Positions 14,638 to 22,098 of a stretch of 30,104 nt of DNA are shown here, piece after piece. Made by a program: the position numbers and the translations under genes. Every line of letters starts with the position of its first letter. Within the stretch, counting starts at the first letter, position 1. The stretch is from NCBI GenBank assembly GCA_035294325.1, contig DATGLE010000035.1:1-30104 (forward strand). The letters are read 5' to 3'. The notes below the pieces were generated by a model. The model saw only the letters and a list, made by a program, of their open reading frames with translations, made no database searches and was not told the origin of the DNA. The DNA comes from DATGLE01 sp035294325 (GTDB taxonomy: Bacteria; Chloroflexota; Ktedonobacteria; Ktedonobacterales; Ktedonobacteraceae).

Positions 14638-16104
14638 GTGGGTACCACTACAGACACATTAGGACATTATATTGCCGGGAAGTGGATGATCCCTCGCGAT
14701 GAGCAGTGGCGTCCCGACCTGAATCCGTCGGATACCTCGCACGTTCTCGCGCAGGTTCCGCAGGGGCAGCCGGAGGTGGTAGATCGCGCCGTCGATGCCG
14801 CCCACAGTGCGTTTCCCGCGTGGAAGGCGCTGGTCGGGCCGGATAAGGCGGAATTGCTGCATAAAGCCGCGAATCTGCTGGCGCAGCGGCGTCAGGACCT
14901 GGGCGCCGTCGTCGCGCTGGAGGTTGGCAAGCCCATAGGCGAGGCGCTGGCGGAGGTCGATAGGGGCGTGGCTATCCTGCGTTACTACGCGGAAGAGGCC
15001 GTACACCCCAACGGACAGGTCATCCCCGCGCAAACAGCGGGCAGCCTGCAATTCTCGCTGCGCCAGCCGTTGGGGCCTGTCGCGGTGATCTCGCCCTGGA
15101 ATTTCCCGGTAGCCATTCCGCTCTGGAAGATGGCCCCGGCGCTGGCCTATGGCAACACCATTATCTGGAAGCCGGCGGAGACGGCTTCCCTGACCGCGAG
15201 CCGGCTGGCGCAGGTCTTCGCCGACGCGGGCCTGCCCCCGGGCGTGCTGAACCTCATACTGGGCAGAGGTTCTACCATTGGCAACGCCCTGACCAGCCAC
15301 ACGGGCTTGCGTGCCATCACTTTTACCGGCTCGAACGATGTCGGCATGGGCATCGCGCAGAATGCCGCGCGCAACAATATCAAGTATCAGCTTGAGATGG
15401 GCGGGAAAAATGCCGCCATCGTGCTCGCCGATGCGGATCTGAACCAGGCGGCAAAGCTGATCGCCTCTGGCGCGATGCGCTACGCGGGCCAGAAATGTAC
15501 CGCTACCAGTCGCGCGGTTGTGCTCGCCGGCGTAACGGATCGCTTTGTGGACCGGCTGACCTCCGAGATCCGCGCTCTGCCGGTGGCGCCGGCCAGCGAT
15601 CCGAAGAGCGCCGTTGGCCCGCTGATCGCCCAGGATGCTCTGGAGAAGGTCAGTGCGTATGCCGAGATGGGGGCGAAGTCGGGCCAGGTCGTGCTCGGCG
15701 GCAGGCGTCCCGAAAGCGAGCCGCTCAACAGGGGCTACTTCTTCGAGCCGACGGTGATTATCAATGTCGCGCCCGACGCACGCGTAGCTCAGGAAGAGAT
15801 CTTCGGACCGGTGCTCGTACTGCACCAGGCGCGCAGCATCGAGGAAGCAATTGATATCGCGAATAGCACGAAGTACGGCCTGAGCGTTTCGCTCTTTACG
15901 CGTGATATCAACGCCATGCTCGAATACATTCCTGCCATCGAATGTGGTATGGTGCGCGTGAATGGCGATACCACCGGCGTTGATCCGCATGCTCCCTTTG
16001 GCGGCATGCGCTCCTCCAGTTCGCATTCGCGCGAGCAGGGACCGGCAGCCATTGAGTTCTTTACCGAGACGAAGACGGTGCAGATCAACCCCGCCCGTGG
16101 ATAA
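14638..16104 (+). CDS. NAD(P)-dependent aldehyde dehydrogenase family protein
   Basis: The protein is 488 residues, normal for the family. The cofactor-binding and catalytic motifs are present: SPWNFPVAIPLWKMAPAL (about 150-167), FTGSNDVG (about 228-235), the general-base Glu in LEMGGKN (about 252) and the nucleophile Cys in GQKCTAT (about 287). The C-terminal EEIFGPVL and the HAPFGGMRSSS loop are typical of the group that includes alpha-ketoglutaric-semialdehyde, vanillin and benzaldehyde dehydrogenases; the exact substrate is not readable. The start is GTG 14638 with AGGAGAG upstream. The stop lies inside a 10-bp hairpin (16091-16118), so transcription probably ends here rather than running into the next gene. 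Confidence 0.93.
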   Translation: MGTTTDTLGHYIAGKWMIPRDEQWRPDLNPSDTSHVLAQVPQGQPEVVDRAVDAAHSAFPAWKALVGPDKAELLHKAANLLAQRRQDLGAVVALEVGKPIGEALAEVDRGVAILRYYAEEAVHPNGQVIPAQTAGSLQFSLRQPLGPVAVISPWNFPVAIPLWKMAPALAYGNTIIWKPAETASLTASRLAQVFADAGLPPGVLNLILGRGSTIGNALTSHTGLRAITFTGSNDVGMGIAQNAARNNIKYQLEMGGKNAAIVLADADLNQAAKLIASGAMRYAGQKCTATSRAVVLAGVTDRFVDRLTSEIRALPVAPASDPKSAVGPLIAQDALEKVSAYAEMGAKSGQVVLGGRRPESEPLNRGYFFEPTVIINVAPDARVAQEEIFGPVLVLHQARSIEEAIDIANSTKYGLSVSLFTRDINAMLEYIPAIECGMVRVNGDTTGVDPHAPFGGMRSSSSHSREQGPAAIEFFTETKTVQINPARG

Positions 16105-16118
16105 AATCCCACGGGCGG
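16091..16118 (+). terminator. Hairpin overlapping the aldehyde-dehydrogenase stop codon
   Basis: CCGCCCGTGG (16091-16100) pairs perfectly with CCACGGGCGG (16109-16118) around an 8-nt AT-rich loop that contains the TAA stop. No T run follows; capped element 4 starts directly after it. Confidence 0.5.
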
Positions 16119-16122
16119 CCCG

Positions 16123-16230
16123 TCGCGCGGTTCTGCCGCGCCAGAGAGAGGATTTGTTTGATGGAACCATGCGCTGCGCGCATTTTTCCATCAAACAAAT
16201 CCTCAAAGCGAGCGCCGCAGGCGCGAGCAC
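16123..16230 (+). repeat. Capped long-hairpin element, copy 4
   Basis: The 5' cap GCGCGG-TTCTG-CCGCGC is at 16125-16141. The stem 16148-16174 pairs with 16178-16204 at 25 of 27 positions, with a 3-nt TGC loop. The 3' cap GCGCC-GCA-GGCGC is at 16212-16224. The apex is ATGCGC / GCGCAT; the left A-run is AACC against TTTT on the right, giving the only two mismatches. The outer stem (GAGGATTTGTTTGATGG) is unique to this copy. Confidence 0.9.
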
Positions 16231-16282
16231 GCGAAAGGACTGGGAAAGAGACACACCAATTATGAAAGGAAGCGAAAAATAA

Positions 16283-17215
16283 ATGGAGGCGACGCGACGC
16301 TTTCTTGCCTCGATGGGGCTGCCTTCCGGCGACGCCCACGATCTACCGACCAGCGCCAAACGTTTTCCCGATGGCGCGCAGTATCGCATCGAGATACCGA
16401 GCACCGAGGGGCCGGCTGCTCTGGCCGCGCTTTTTGAAGCGGCCGACAGGCTGGGCGTGACCATCCATCGCGTGTCGCAGGGAAGCGGGGTGATGATGCT
16501 GACCGACGATGAGATCCGCGCGATGGCGCGCCTGGCCGCCGCGCGCAAGGTCGAAGTCAGCCTCTTCGCGCGCCCCAACGCATCCTGGGATGCGAGCGCG
16601 ATGGCCCTCTCCAGCGCCGGCAGGGCTGTGGGGCCGCGTTTGCGCGGTCAGGATCAACTCGTCCATTGCCTGGAAGATGTCAAACGTGCGGCGGCGCTCG
16701 GCATGCGCAGCGTTCTGCTGGCCGATGAGGGCGCGCTGTGGGTTGCCGGCGAGATGCGCCAGCAGGGCGAGCTTCCCGTTGACCTGCAATTCAAAATCAG
16801 TGTCATGATGTCTTCCGCGAATCCAGCAGCGATCCGCCTGATGGAGCGCCTGGGCGCCAATACCTTCAACATTCCGACGGATCTCACGCTGGCACAGATC
16901 GCGGCCATTCGCCAGGCCGTCGATATTCCTCTGGATATTTACGTTGAGGCTCCTGACGACCTGGGCGGCTTTGTGCGCCTCTACGAGATCCCTGAGATCG
17001 TGCGAGTGGCCGCGCCCGTCTACATCAAGTTCGGCCTGCGCAACGCTCCCAATATTTATCCCGTCGGGGAGCACATCGCGAGTGTAGCAGTTGCGCTCTC
17101 GCGTGAGCGCGTGCATCGCGCCAGGCTTGGCCTTGATATCTTACAGCGCTACTATCCCGAAGCAACTACCTCGGAACCGGGAGCGGCGGGACTGGCGTTA
17201 CCGGTTGTGGAATAG
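16283..17215 (+). CDS. U32-peptidase-like TIM-barrel protein
   Basis: This is a 310-residue cytoplasmic protein with alternating strand-helix units typical of a TIM barrel (VTIHRVSQGSG, VEVSLFARPN, MRSVLLADEGALW, DLQFKISVMMSS, ANTFNIPTDL, IPLDIYVEAPDD, PVYIKFGLRN). The pattern resembles proteins annotated as peptidase family U32 / YhbU-like, but I cannot identify the family's catalytic signature, so neither protease nor hydroxylase function is implied. A phospholyase or aldolase-type barrel is also possible. The start is ATG 16283 with AAGGAAG about 12 bp upstream. It is followed after 22 bp by PTS enzyme I, so the two are probably co-transcribed. That linkage is the best clue to a role in carbohydrate or PEP metabolism. 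Confidence 0.55.
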   Translation: MEATRRFLASMGLPSGDAHDLPTSAKRFPDGAQYRIEIPSTEGPAALAALFEAADRLGVTIHRVSQGSGVMMLTDDEIRAMARLAAARKVEVSLFARPNASWDASAMALSSAGRAVGPRLRGQDQLVHCLEDVKRAAALGMRSVLLADEGALWVAGEMRQQGELPVDLQFKISVMMSSANPAAIRLMERLGANTFNIPTDLTLAQIAAIRQAVDIPLDIYVEAPDDLGGFVRLYEIPEIVRVAAPVYIKFGLRNAPNIYPVGEHIASVAVALSRERVHRARLGLDILQRYYPEATTSEPGAAGLALPVVE

Positions 17216-17237
17216 CAAAGAAAGCAGGTGCGCTCGA

Positions 17238-18995
17238 ATGTCAGAGACTTTACACGGCACGCCCGCCGCCGGCGGGGTAGCAATAGGAAATTGCCTGCTC
17301 TACGATCCCGCGCCGCCGGGCATCCCGGATGAGAGCATCGTGCCCGAAGCCGCTGCCGCCGAGCGTGAGCGCCTGGACCGGGCGGTGCAGGCCGCGAAAG
17401 TGGATATCGAGCGTATACATGACCAGGTGCAGGAGCGGCTCGGCAAGGAGGAGGCGGCTATTTTCGAAGCTCACCTCCTGATCCTGGAGGATGAGGAGCT
17501 GCTGGGCGGCGCCTACCGGCGCATCGAAGAGGAACACATGAATGCCGAGCGCGCGTTATGGGAGGCGGCGGAGGAATTCGCGCAGATCCTCGCCGGGCTG
17601 AGCGATAGCTATTTTCAGGCGCGTGCCACCGATATTTACGATATTCGCGCGCGCGTCATCAATCACTTGCAGGGCCGCACCATGCCAGAATTGCGCCACC
17701 TGAGCGCGCCGGTGATTATCGCTGCGCGCGACCTGCTTCCCTCCGATACGGCGGGCCTCGAACCTCGCTTTGTGCTCGGCATCGCCACCGAGCAAGGGGG
17801 ACCAACCTCGCATACGGCCATTCTGGCGCGCCAGCTGGGCATCCCCGCCGTCGTTGGTGTTGGGGGACTCTTCGCGGCACTACAAGCGAGCGGGCAGGAT
17901 GGCGTCAGCGTGGCTCTCGATGGCGGCAGCGGCGCCGTGGTGATCGATCCCGACGCGGCCACGCTTGCCAGCTATAAGTCGGCCCAGGAGCAGTATCGCC
18001 GGCGACAGCAGCAGCTCCAATCTCTGCGCACGCAGACGGCGACCACGCCCGATGGCGTGACCATCGAGGTCGCGGCGAACATCGGCCGCTCCCAGGATGC
18101 GCTCCCGGCGTTAGAGGCCGGCGCGGGCGGCGTCGGGCTGTTCCGCACGGAATTCCTCTTTCTGGACCGCACGAGCGCGCCGGACGAAGAGGAGCAGTTG
18201 GAGGCATATAACGCGGTGCTGAAAGCGTTCGCCGGCAAGACGGTGATTGTGCGCACGCTGGATATCGGCGGCGATAAGAGCATTCCCTACCTGGATCTGC
18301 CCCGTGAGAACAATCCGTTCCTGGGGCTGCGCGGTATTCGCCTCTGCCTGGATGAGCAATATCAGCCGCTCTTTCGCACGCAGGTTCGCGCCCTGTTGAG
18401 AGCGGCGGAGGACAGTGCGGCCTCGCTCTGGATCATGTTTCCCATGATCTGCGACCTGCGCGAACTGCGCCAGGCAAAGGCGTTCGTGGCCGAGACGGAG
18501 GCGATGCTGCTCAAAGAGGGTGGGCTGCGGGCGCCAGTGCTGGCGCAGGTGCGCCAGGGTATCATGGTTGAGACGCCGGCGGCGGCGCTGCTCGTGGATG
18601 TGCTGGCGAGCGAGGCCGATTTTTTCAGTATTGGCACCAATGACCTCGCGCAGTATACGCTCGCCGCTGACCGCATGAACGCAAGTCTTACAGAGTTGCA
18701 CCGGCCCTTCCATCCCGCCGTGATGCGCTCGATTGCGCATATCATCACCACGGCCCGCGCTCAACAGCGCTGGGTGGGGATGTGCGGCGAGATGGCCGGC
18801 GATTCGCGTGCCAGCGCCTTCCTGCTGGGCCTGGGCATCAACGAATTGAGCATGGAAGCAGGCTCGCTCAACGCCGTCAAGCAGGTCATTCGTCAGACAA
18901 CCATAGAGCAGGCGCGCGCCCTTGCGGAACGCGTGCTCAAAGCCGAAACGGCGGAGGAGGTAGAAGCCGTACTCGCCGGGGTTCCCCGCACGTAG
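17238..18995 (+). CDS. ptsI: Phosphoenolpyruvate-protein phosphotransferase (PTS enzyme I)
   Basis: The protein is 585 residues, close to the usual 570-590. The N-terminal domain holds the phospho-His in GGPTSHTAI (about His192) within the swivel domain, preceded by the helical HPr-binding subdomain (about 30-145). The C-terminal PEP-binding barrel shows GVGLFRTEFLF, RTLDIGGDK, MFPMICDL, FFSIGTNDLAQYTLAADR and the active-site Cys in GMCGEMAGD. It autophosphorylates from PEP and passes the phosphate to HPr His15. The start is ATG 17238 (AAGCAGGT upstream); the longer frame from 17091 overlaps the preceding gene. HPr is encoded nearby on the other strand. No enzyme II or DhaM-like protein is seen, so the final acceptor is unknown. 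Confidence 0.96.
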   Translation: MSETLHGTPAAGGVAIGNCLLYDPAPPGIPDESIVPEAAAAERERLDRAVQAAKVDIERIHDQVQERLGKEEAAIFEAHLLILEDEELLGGAYRRIEEEHMNAERALWEAAEEFAQILAGLSDSYFQARATDIYDIRARVINHLQGRTMPELRHLSAPVIIAARDLLPSDTAGLEPRFVLGIATEQGGPTSHTAILARQLGIPAVVGVGGLFAALQASGQDGVSVALDGGSGAVVIDPDAATLASYKSAQEQYRRRQQQLQSLRTQTATTPDGVTIEVAANIGRSQDALPALEAGAGGVGLFRTEFLFLDRTSAPDEEEQLEAYNAVLKAFAGKTVIVRTLDIGGDKSIPYLDLPRENNPFLGLRGIRLCLDEQYQPLFRTQVRALLRAAEDSAASLWIMFPMICDLRELRQAKAFVAETEAMLLKEGGLRAPVLAQVRQGIMVETPAAALLVDVLASEADFFSIGTNDLAQYTLAADRMNASLTELHRPFHPAVMRSIAHIITTARAQQRWVGMCGEMAGDSRASAFLLGLGINELSMEAGSLNAVKQVIRQTTIEQARALAERVLKAETAEEVEAVLAGVPRT

Positions 18996-19000
18996 CTTAA

Positions 19001-19539
19001 AAAGAATATCGATTATCAGAGGAATACTTGCTCTCTGACCCCCACCTGATGAGCAAGGCCGGTATCGCTACATCCCGGATGCCTCCATCCGGTACGATAC
19101 CTATCGCGGCCATCTTGCCAGAGTGTTAGCAACCTGGAGTCCACCATCGCTCACTCCCGGTCTGAGAAAAGCATTCTTGAAAATGTGGGAGGAGGAGCAG
19201 CGCTATGGCGGATTTTGGGATATCTGGTATGCTCAGGAAGCCATGCTCTACGCATCAGGGAGACGAGGGGATTTCTCCGTCCTGGAGGGAATCGAGCTTC
19301 CAGCAGAGAGGAAGCGGCTCGCTATGGACTTTCTGGCGTTGGGGCATGTGCGAGCGGATGAACGGTTCGCTGATCTTGTAATGGATATGATATCGAACAA
19401 GGGGAGATTACAAAAAGAGGTAGCTCTCGTCTTAATTGAGCGCTTTGCCCTCTCTGAGCAGGAGGCAATCGAGCATGTGAAACTGTTTGGCAGCGACTAT
19501 TCCGCACGCAGAACTCCTGATGGAGCGATTTTATTGTGA
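19001..19539 (+). pseudogene. Frameshifted remnant of an unknown gene
   Basis: Two reading frames join into one plausible protein. Frame 1 (19001 to about 19048) reads EYRLSEEYLLSDPHL. After a shift near 19045-19050, frame 2 (about 19048-19539) continues DEQGRYRYIPDASIRYDTY and stays open to a stop at 19537-19539. No start codon or ribosome site precedes the first part, which abuts a TAA just after ptsI. The tail (about 138 residues from GTG 19123) is helical and charged, with the look of a HEAT/armadillo or regulatory protein (ADERFADLVMDMISNKG, ALSEQEAIEHVKLF). I do not recognise the family. If translated at all, it would be the 138-residue form from 19123. Confidence 0.5.
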
Positions 19540-19590
19540 GGATAAGCCGGAGATAGAGGCTATGCTCGGTGAGAAATAGAACAACCGATA

Positions 19591-19638
19591 AGGGCGCGGC
19601 GGGCCTGCTCGCGCTAGCGCGCTCGCTGCGCCCCTACA
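19591..19638. repeat. Partial TGTAGGGGCG-type repeat
   Basis: The right end GCGCCCCTACA (19628-19638) matches the end of the 4816-4955 repeat. The left end AGGGCGCGGCG is a shortened complement. The centre (GCTCGCGCTAGCGCGCTCGC) is itself nearly palindromic. It lies between the broken gene and ptsH, downstream of ptsH on its strand, and could act as a terminator. Confidence 0.5.
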
Positions 19639-19653
19639 GTGGTCTCATGCTTC

Positions 19654-19923
19654 TCACTCTGGCTCGGCGAAATTGTGCTCCACTAATCCGACCAGCGCGG
19701 CGACGGCCTCCTGCTCATCCTCTCCATCGGCGGCTATGGCGATCTCGGCATCTCTGCCAACGGCCAGCGAGAGCAGCATGACCATGCTTTTCGCGTTGGC
19801 CGTTTTCCCTTTGCTGCTGATGGTAATGTTACTCTTGAACTTTTTGGCGAGCCTGACGAACTGAGCTGCTGGCCGGGCGTGAAGGCCGACCTCGTGGCGC
19901 ACGACCACCGTTGCCTGCTGCAT
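19654..19923 (-). CDS. ptsH: Phosphocarrier protein HPr
   Basis: The protein is 89 residues. The phospho-acceptor His15 is in HEVGLHARPAAQFV, with Arg17 next to it. Ser46 (ANAKSMVMLLSL) matches the site that HPr kinase uses in Firmicutes, though no hprK is in the window. The C-terminal GEDEQEAVAALVGLVEHNF is typical. It accepts phosphate from enzyme I (17238-18995), which is convergent with it about 0.7 kb away. The start is ATG 19923 with AAGGAG; the frame extends upstream to 19986 without support. The class II aldolase gene ends 88 bp upstream on the same strand, so the two may share a transcript. Confidence 0.95.
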   Translation of the reverse strand: MQQATVVVRHEVGLHARPAAQFVRLAKKFKSNITISSKGKTANAKSMVMLLSLAVGRDAEIAIAADGEDEQEAVAALVGLVEHNFAEPE

Positions 19924-20010
19924 GCGATGTCTCCTTAAAACAGTGTGAAATGGAAGGTTGATAATACCATACCTCCCCGGATCCATAGTTGTAAAGGCTG
20001 CGGTTTCCTC

Positions 20011-20682
20011 CTAGTGAGGCGTCTCTGGCTTCAGGGCCTTCTGCCCATAGTTTTGCCGCCAGAGATGATGGAGCTTATCGACCTCATCGGGGGGCAGCAT
20101 GGTGGGTGTGCCAATCTGTCTGGCGATAGCGTAGATTTTCGCGCTATCTTCGAGGGCGTGCGCGATGGAGTAAGTCAGCGCCAGGGTGGGGCCGACGACC
20201 ATCGCGCCGTGATTGCCCCAGATGACGGCGGCTCGCTCACCAAGCGTACTGGCGATCAGTTCAGCGAATTCGGGCGTGCCCGACATCTGGTAAGGCGCGA
20301 TGGGCACCTCTTTGCCCAGGCAGGAGGCCGATTCGGCCAGGATCGTTGTGATCGGCTCGTAGACGACGCCGAGGGCGCTGGCATAGAACGAGTGCGTATG
20401 CATTACACAGTTGATGTCGTGGCGCCGGCGCAGGATCAGCGTATGCAGAGGTGTCTCAACGGAGGGGCGCCACCTGCCCTCAACGACCTTACCATGCTCA
20501 TCGACGACAACGATATCCTCTGCGGTGAGCAGTTCGTAGTCAGCGCCGCTGGGTGTGATGCATACAAGCTGGCTATCGGGATCGCGAGCGCTCAGGTTGC
20601 CCTGTGTGGCGCGAACAAGCTGGCTGTCGTACATCTTTTTAGCGTAGCGCGCTACTTCTGTGCGTAATTCATGTAATAGCAT
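20011..20682 (-). CDS. Class II aldolase/adducin family protein (fuculose-phosphate aldolase type)
   Basis: The protein is 223 residues, normal for single-domain FucA/AraD proteins. Family features in order are the phosphate-binding loop TQGNLSARDP (about 26-35), ITPSGADY (about 42-49), the catalytic Glu in SVETPLH (about 74-80), the zinc ligands in HTHSFYASAL (about 94-103), and a further His in IWGNHGAM (about 154-161). It would cleave a sugar phosphate such as L-fuculose- or ribulose-phosphate to DHAP or glycolaldehyde plus an aldehyde; which sugar is not readable. The neighbouring aldehyde dehydrogenase could oxidise the product aldehyde. The start is ATG 20682 with AAGGGAG. Capped hairpin 5 lies 30 bp upstream, in the same orientation as this gene. 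Confidence 0.9.
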   Translation of the reverse strand: MLLHELRTEVARYAKKMYDSQLVRATQGNLSARDPDSQLVCITPSGADYELLTAEDIVVVDEHGKVVEGRWRPSVETPLHTLILRRRHDINCVMHTHSFYASALGVVYEPITTILAESASCLGKEVPIAPYQMSGTPEFAELIASTLGERAAVIWGNHGAMVVGPTLALTYSIAHALEDSAKIYAIARQIGTPTMLPPDEVDKLHHLWRQNYGQKALKPETPH

Positions 20683-20711
20683 GCGGACTTCTCCCTTCGT
20701 TTGCTCTCGCT

Positions 20712-20822
20712 TCCTCGCGCCTACGGCGCTCGCCGAATCCAGGCTGTTGTGAGCGAAAAATGCGCGAAGCGCATTTTTCGCTCACAACAGCCTGGATTCA
20801 TGGCGCGGCGAGGCCGCACGAA
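20712..20822 (-). repeat. Capped long-hairpin element, copy 5 (reverse orientation)
   Basis: Read on +, the caps are swapped: GCGCC-TAC-GGCGC (20717-20729) comes first and GCGGC-GAG-GCCGC (20805-20817) last, so this copy is inverted relative to the other five. The 31-bp stem (20735-20765 with 20769-20799) is perfect with a 3-nt GAA loop and the AAAAATGCGC apex. It is the longest stem of the family. It sits upstream of the aldolase gene. In the gap 20683-21106, the stretch 20823-21001 shows nothing recognisable. Confidence 0.92.
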
Positions 20823-21001
20823 CGCCTGGCACAAGAGGGGGCGCAGATTCCAAATCCCCTCATTGAGAGGATCTCCATTGTTGAGGGTTGTTATAGTAAA
20901 GCATATCACGCGGGCGCTCAATCTGCCCGCTTGACGTTCGGCGCCATTCGATGATACGGTGATAATGATGTAATACCCATAATTCGGCAATACCGGAATG
21001 G

Positions 21002-21064
21002 TGTAGGGGCGCGGCGCCGGCCGGGTGGGGCAATGGAGTGGTGGGGCCGATGCGCAAGCCCGCT
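21002..21064 (+). repeat. Half-copy of the TGTAGGGGCG repeat upstream of ispD
   Basis: It starts TGTAGGGGCG and continues through GGCCGGG and GATGCGCAAGCCCG, matching the complement of about 4893-4955 in order and spacing. The other end is missing. It abuts the ispD 5' region and creates spurious in-frame starts at 21038 and 21050. Confidence 0.65.
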
Positions 21065-21106
21065 GAAGCCTGCCGAAACCGAATGAAGGATTGGGGGGTA
21101 AGGTCA

Positions 21107-21838
21107 GTGTCCAGAGAGCAGAGCGCGTCGGCGCGCGTGGTGGCGGTTGTGCTGGGGGCCGGGCAGGGAACGCGCATGGGGCAGCCAGTCAACAAGATAT
21201 TCTTGCCAATCGCCGGCAAGCCGGTAATACGCTATGCCCTGGAGACCTTCGAGCGCTGCCCGCAGGTTGATGAAATCCTGCTCGTCGCGGCAGCCGGCGA
21301 AGAGGAGCAGCTTGCGGATCTGGCGCGGGCTACGCAGTGCCGCAAAGTGCGCGGCGTCATACGTGGGGGCGCGACTCGTCACGCCTCCGAGCAGTGCGCC
21401 CTGGATGCGCTGCGCTCCCGCATTGAGAGCGGCGAAATCGAAATCATCCTCATCCACGATGGCGCCCGCCCCTTTATCTCCGTAGCGAAGGTCCAGCAAC
21501 TCATCGAACGGGCGCGAGCCGTGGGCGGCGCTATCCTCGCGGAGCCGCTGCACGAGGAGGAACTGGTTGTGCAGGTAGACGCGCAGCAGAGCATCCAGCG
21601 CAGCTTCGCGCGAGAGCAGATCTGGAAGGCGCAGACGCCGCAGGTCTTTCAGGCGCCGCTGCTGCTCAGGGCCTACGACCAGGCGAGGCGCGACCAGTTT
21701 TCCGGCACCGACACTGCCGCCTCGCTGGAGCGCATCGGCTGTCCAGTTGCCATCGTCGCGAGCGATGCCAGCAATCTGAAAATTACCACTGCCCATGACC
21801 TCTTGCTCGCCGAGAAGCTGATCCATTACCGGAAGTAA
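21107..21838 (+). CDS. ispD: 2-C-methyl-D-erythritol 4-phosphate cytidylyltransferase
   Basis: The protein is 243 residues from GTG 21107, near the usual 225-240. The nucleotide-binding signature LGAGQGTRMG is followed by NKIFLPIAGKPV with the conserved Lys. Further family motifs are IHDGARPFIS, the TPQVFQAPLL segment (E. coli LTPQFFP region), SGTDTAASLE and LKITTAHDL at the C-terminus. It makes CDP-methylerythritol in the MEP isoprenoid pathway. The open frame begins at GTG 21038, but that part is repeat-derived; GTG 21107 is preceded by a G-rich GGGGGG site at 21093-21098, and ATG 21083 is an alternative. No ispF or other MEP gene is adjacent. Confidence 0.93.
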   Translation: MSREQSASARVVAVVLGAGQGTRMGQPVNKIFLPIAGKPVIRYALETFERCPQVDEILLVAAAGEEEQLADLARATQCRKVRGVIRGGATRHASEQCALDALRSRIESGEIEIILIHDGARPFISVAKVQQLIERARAVGGAILAEPLHEEELVVQVDAQQSIQRSFAREQIWKAQTPQVFQAPLLLRAYDQARRDQFSGTDTAASLERIGCPVAIVASDASNLKITTAHDLLLAEKLIHYRK

Positions 21839-21860
21839 CCTGGAAGAGCATGCAAGCATC

Positions 21861-21889
21861 CGATCCTTCGCTGCACTCAGGATGACATA
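21861..21889. repeat. Short dispersed repeat (TCCTTCGCTGCACTCAGGAT type)
   Basis: The segment matches the 'TGTCATCCTGAG-GCAGCGAAGGATC' class of short intergenic repeats known from many bacterial genomes, including Chloroflexota. It lies 22 bp after ispD. Only one copy is in the window, so the call rests on recognition. Confidence 0.4.
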
Positions 21890-21983
21890 GGGCAGCGCTC
21901 TGCCATAACCCCTGCTCCACTCTATTTTTATTGGCAAATATACCGAATTTAAAGATATGGGATATATTCGGCCCGCAAATGCC

Positions 21984-22012
21984 TTGCGTCAGGGCCGCCC
22001 CGGTATTATACT
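21984..22012 (+). promoter_or_regulatory. Promoter of the LysM-like protein gene
   Basis: TTGCGT (21984-21989) and TATACT (22007-22012) are separated by 17 bp. Transcription would start near 22019, giving an 80-nt leader to ATG 22099. A second TATACT at about 22071-22076 is a weaker alternative. Confidence 0.55.
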
Positions 22013-22098
22013 CTTTTTGTCGACGGAAGCTTCTACCGTGCCCTGTTATCATGCAAATGGGGTCCGGTTACTATACTGTTGTGATGAGGGGGGCGACT

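Noticed and set aside
14659..16578. 639-codon open frame on the minus strand
   Set aside because: It lies opposite the aldehyde dehydrogenase gene and runs through capped hairpin 4. It is Arg-rich with no domain, a GC-rich shadow frame.
20701..20990. Short open frames on both strands around copy 5
   Set aside because: They are by-products of the palindromic element; the plus- and minus-strand translations mirror each other.
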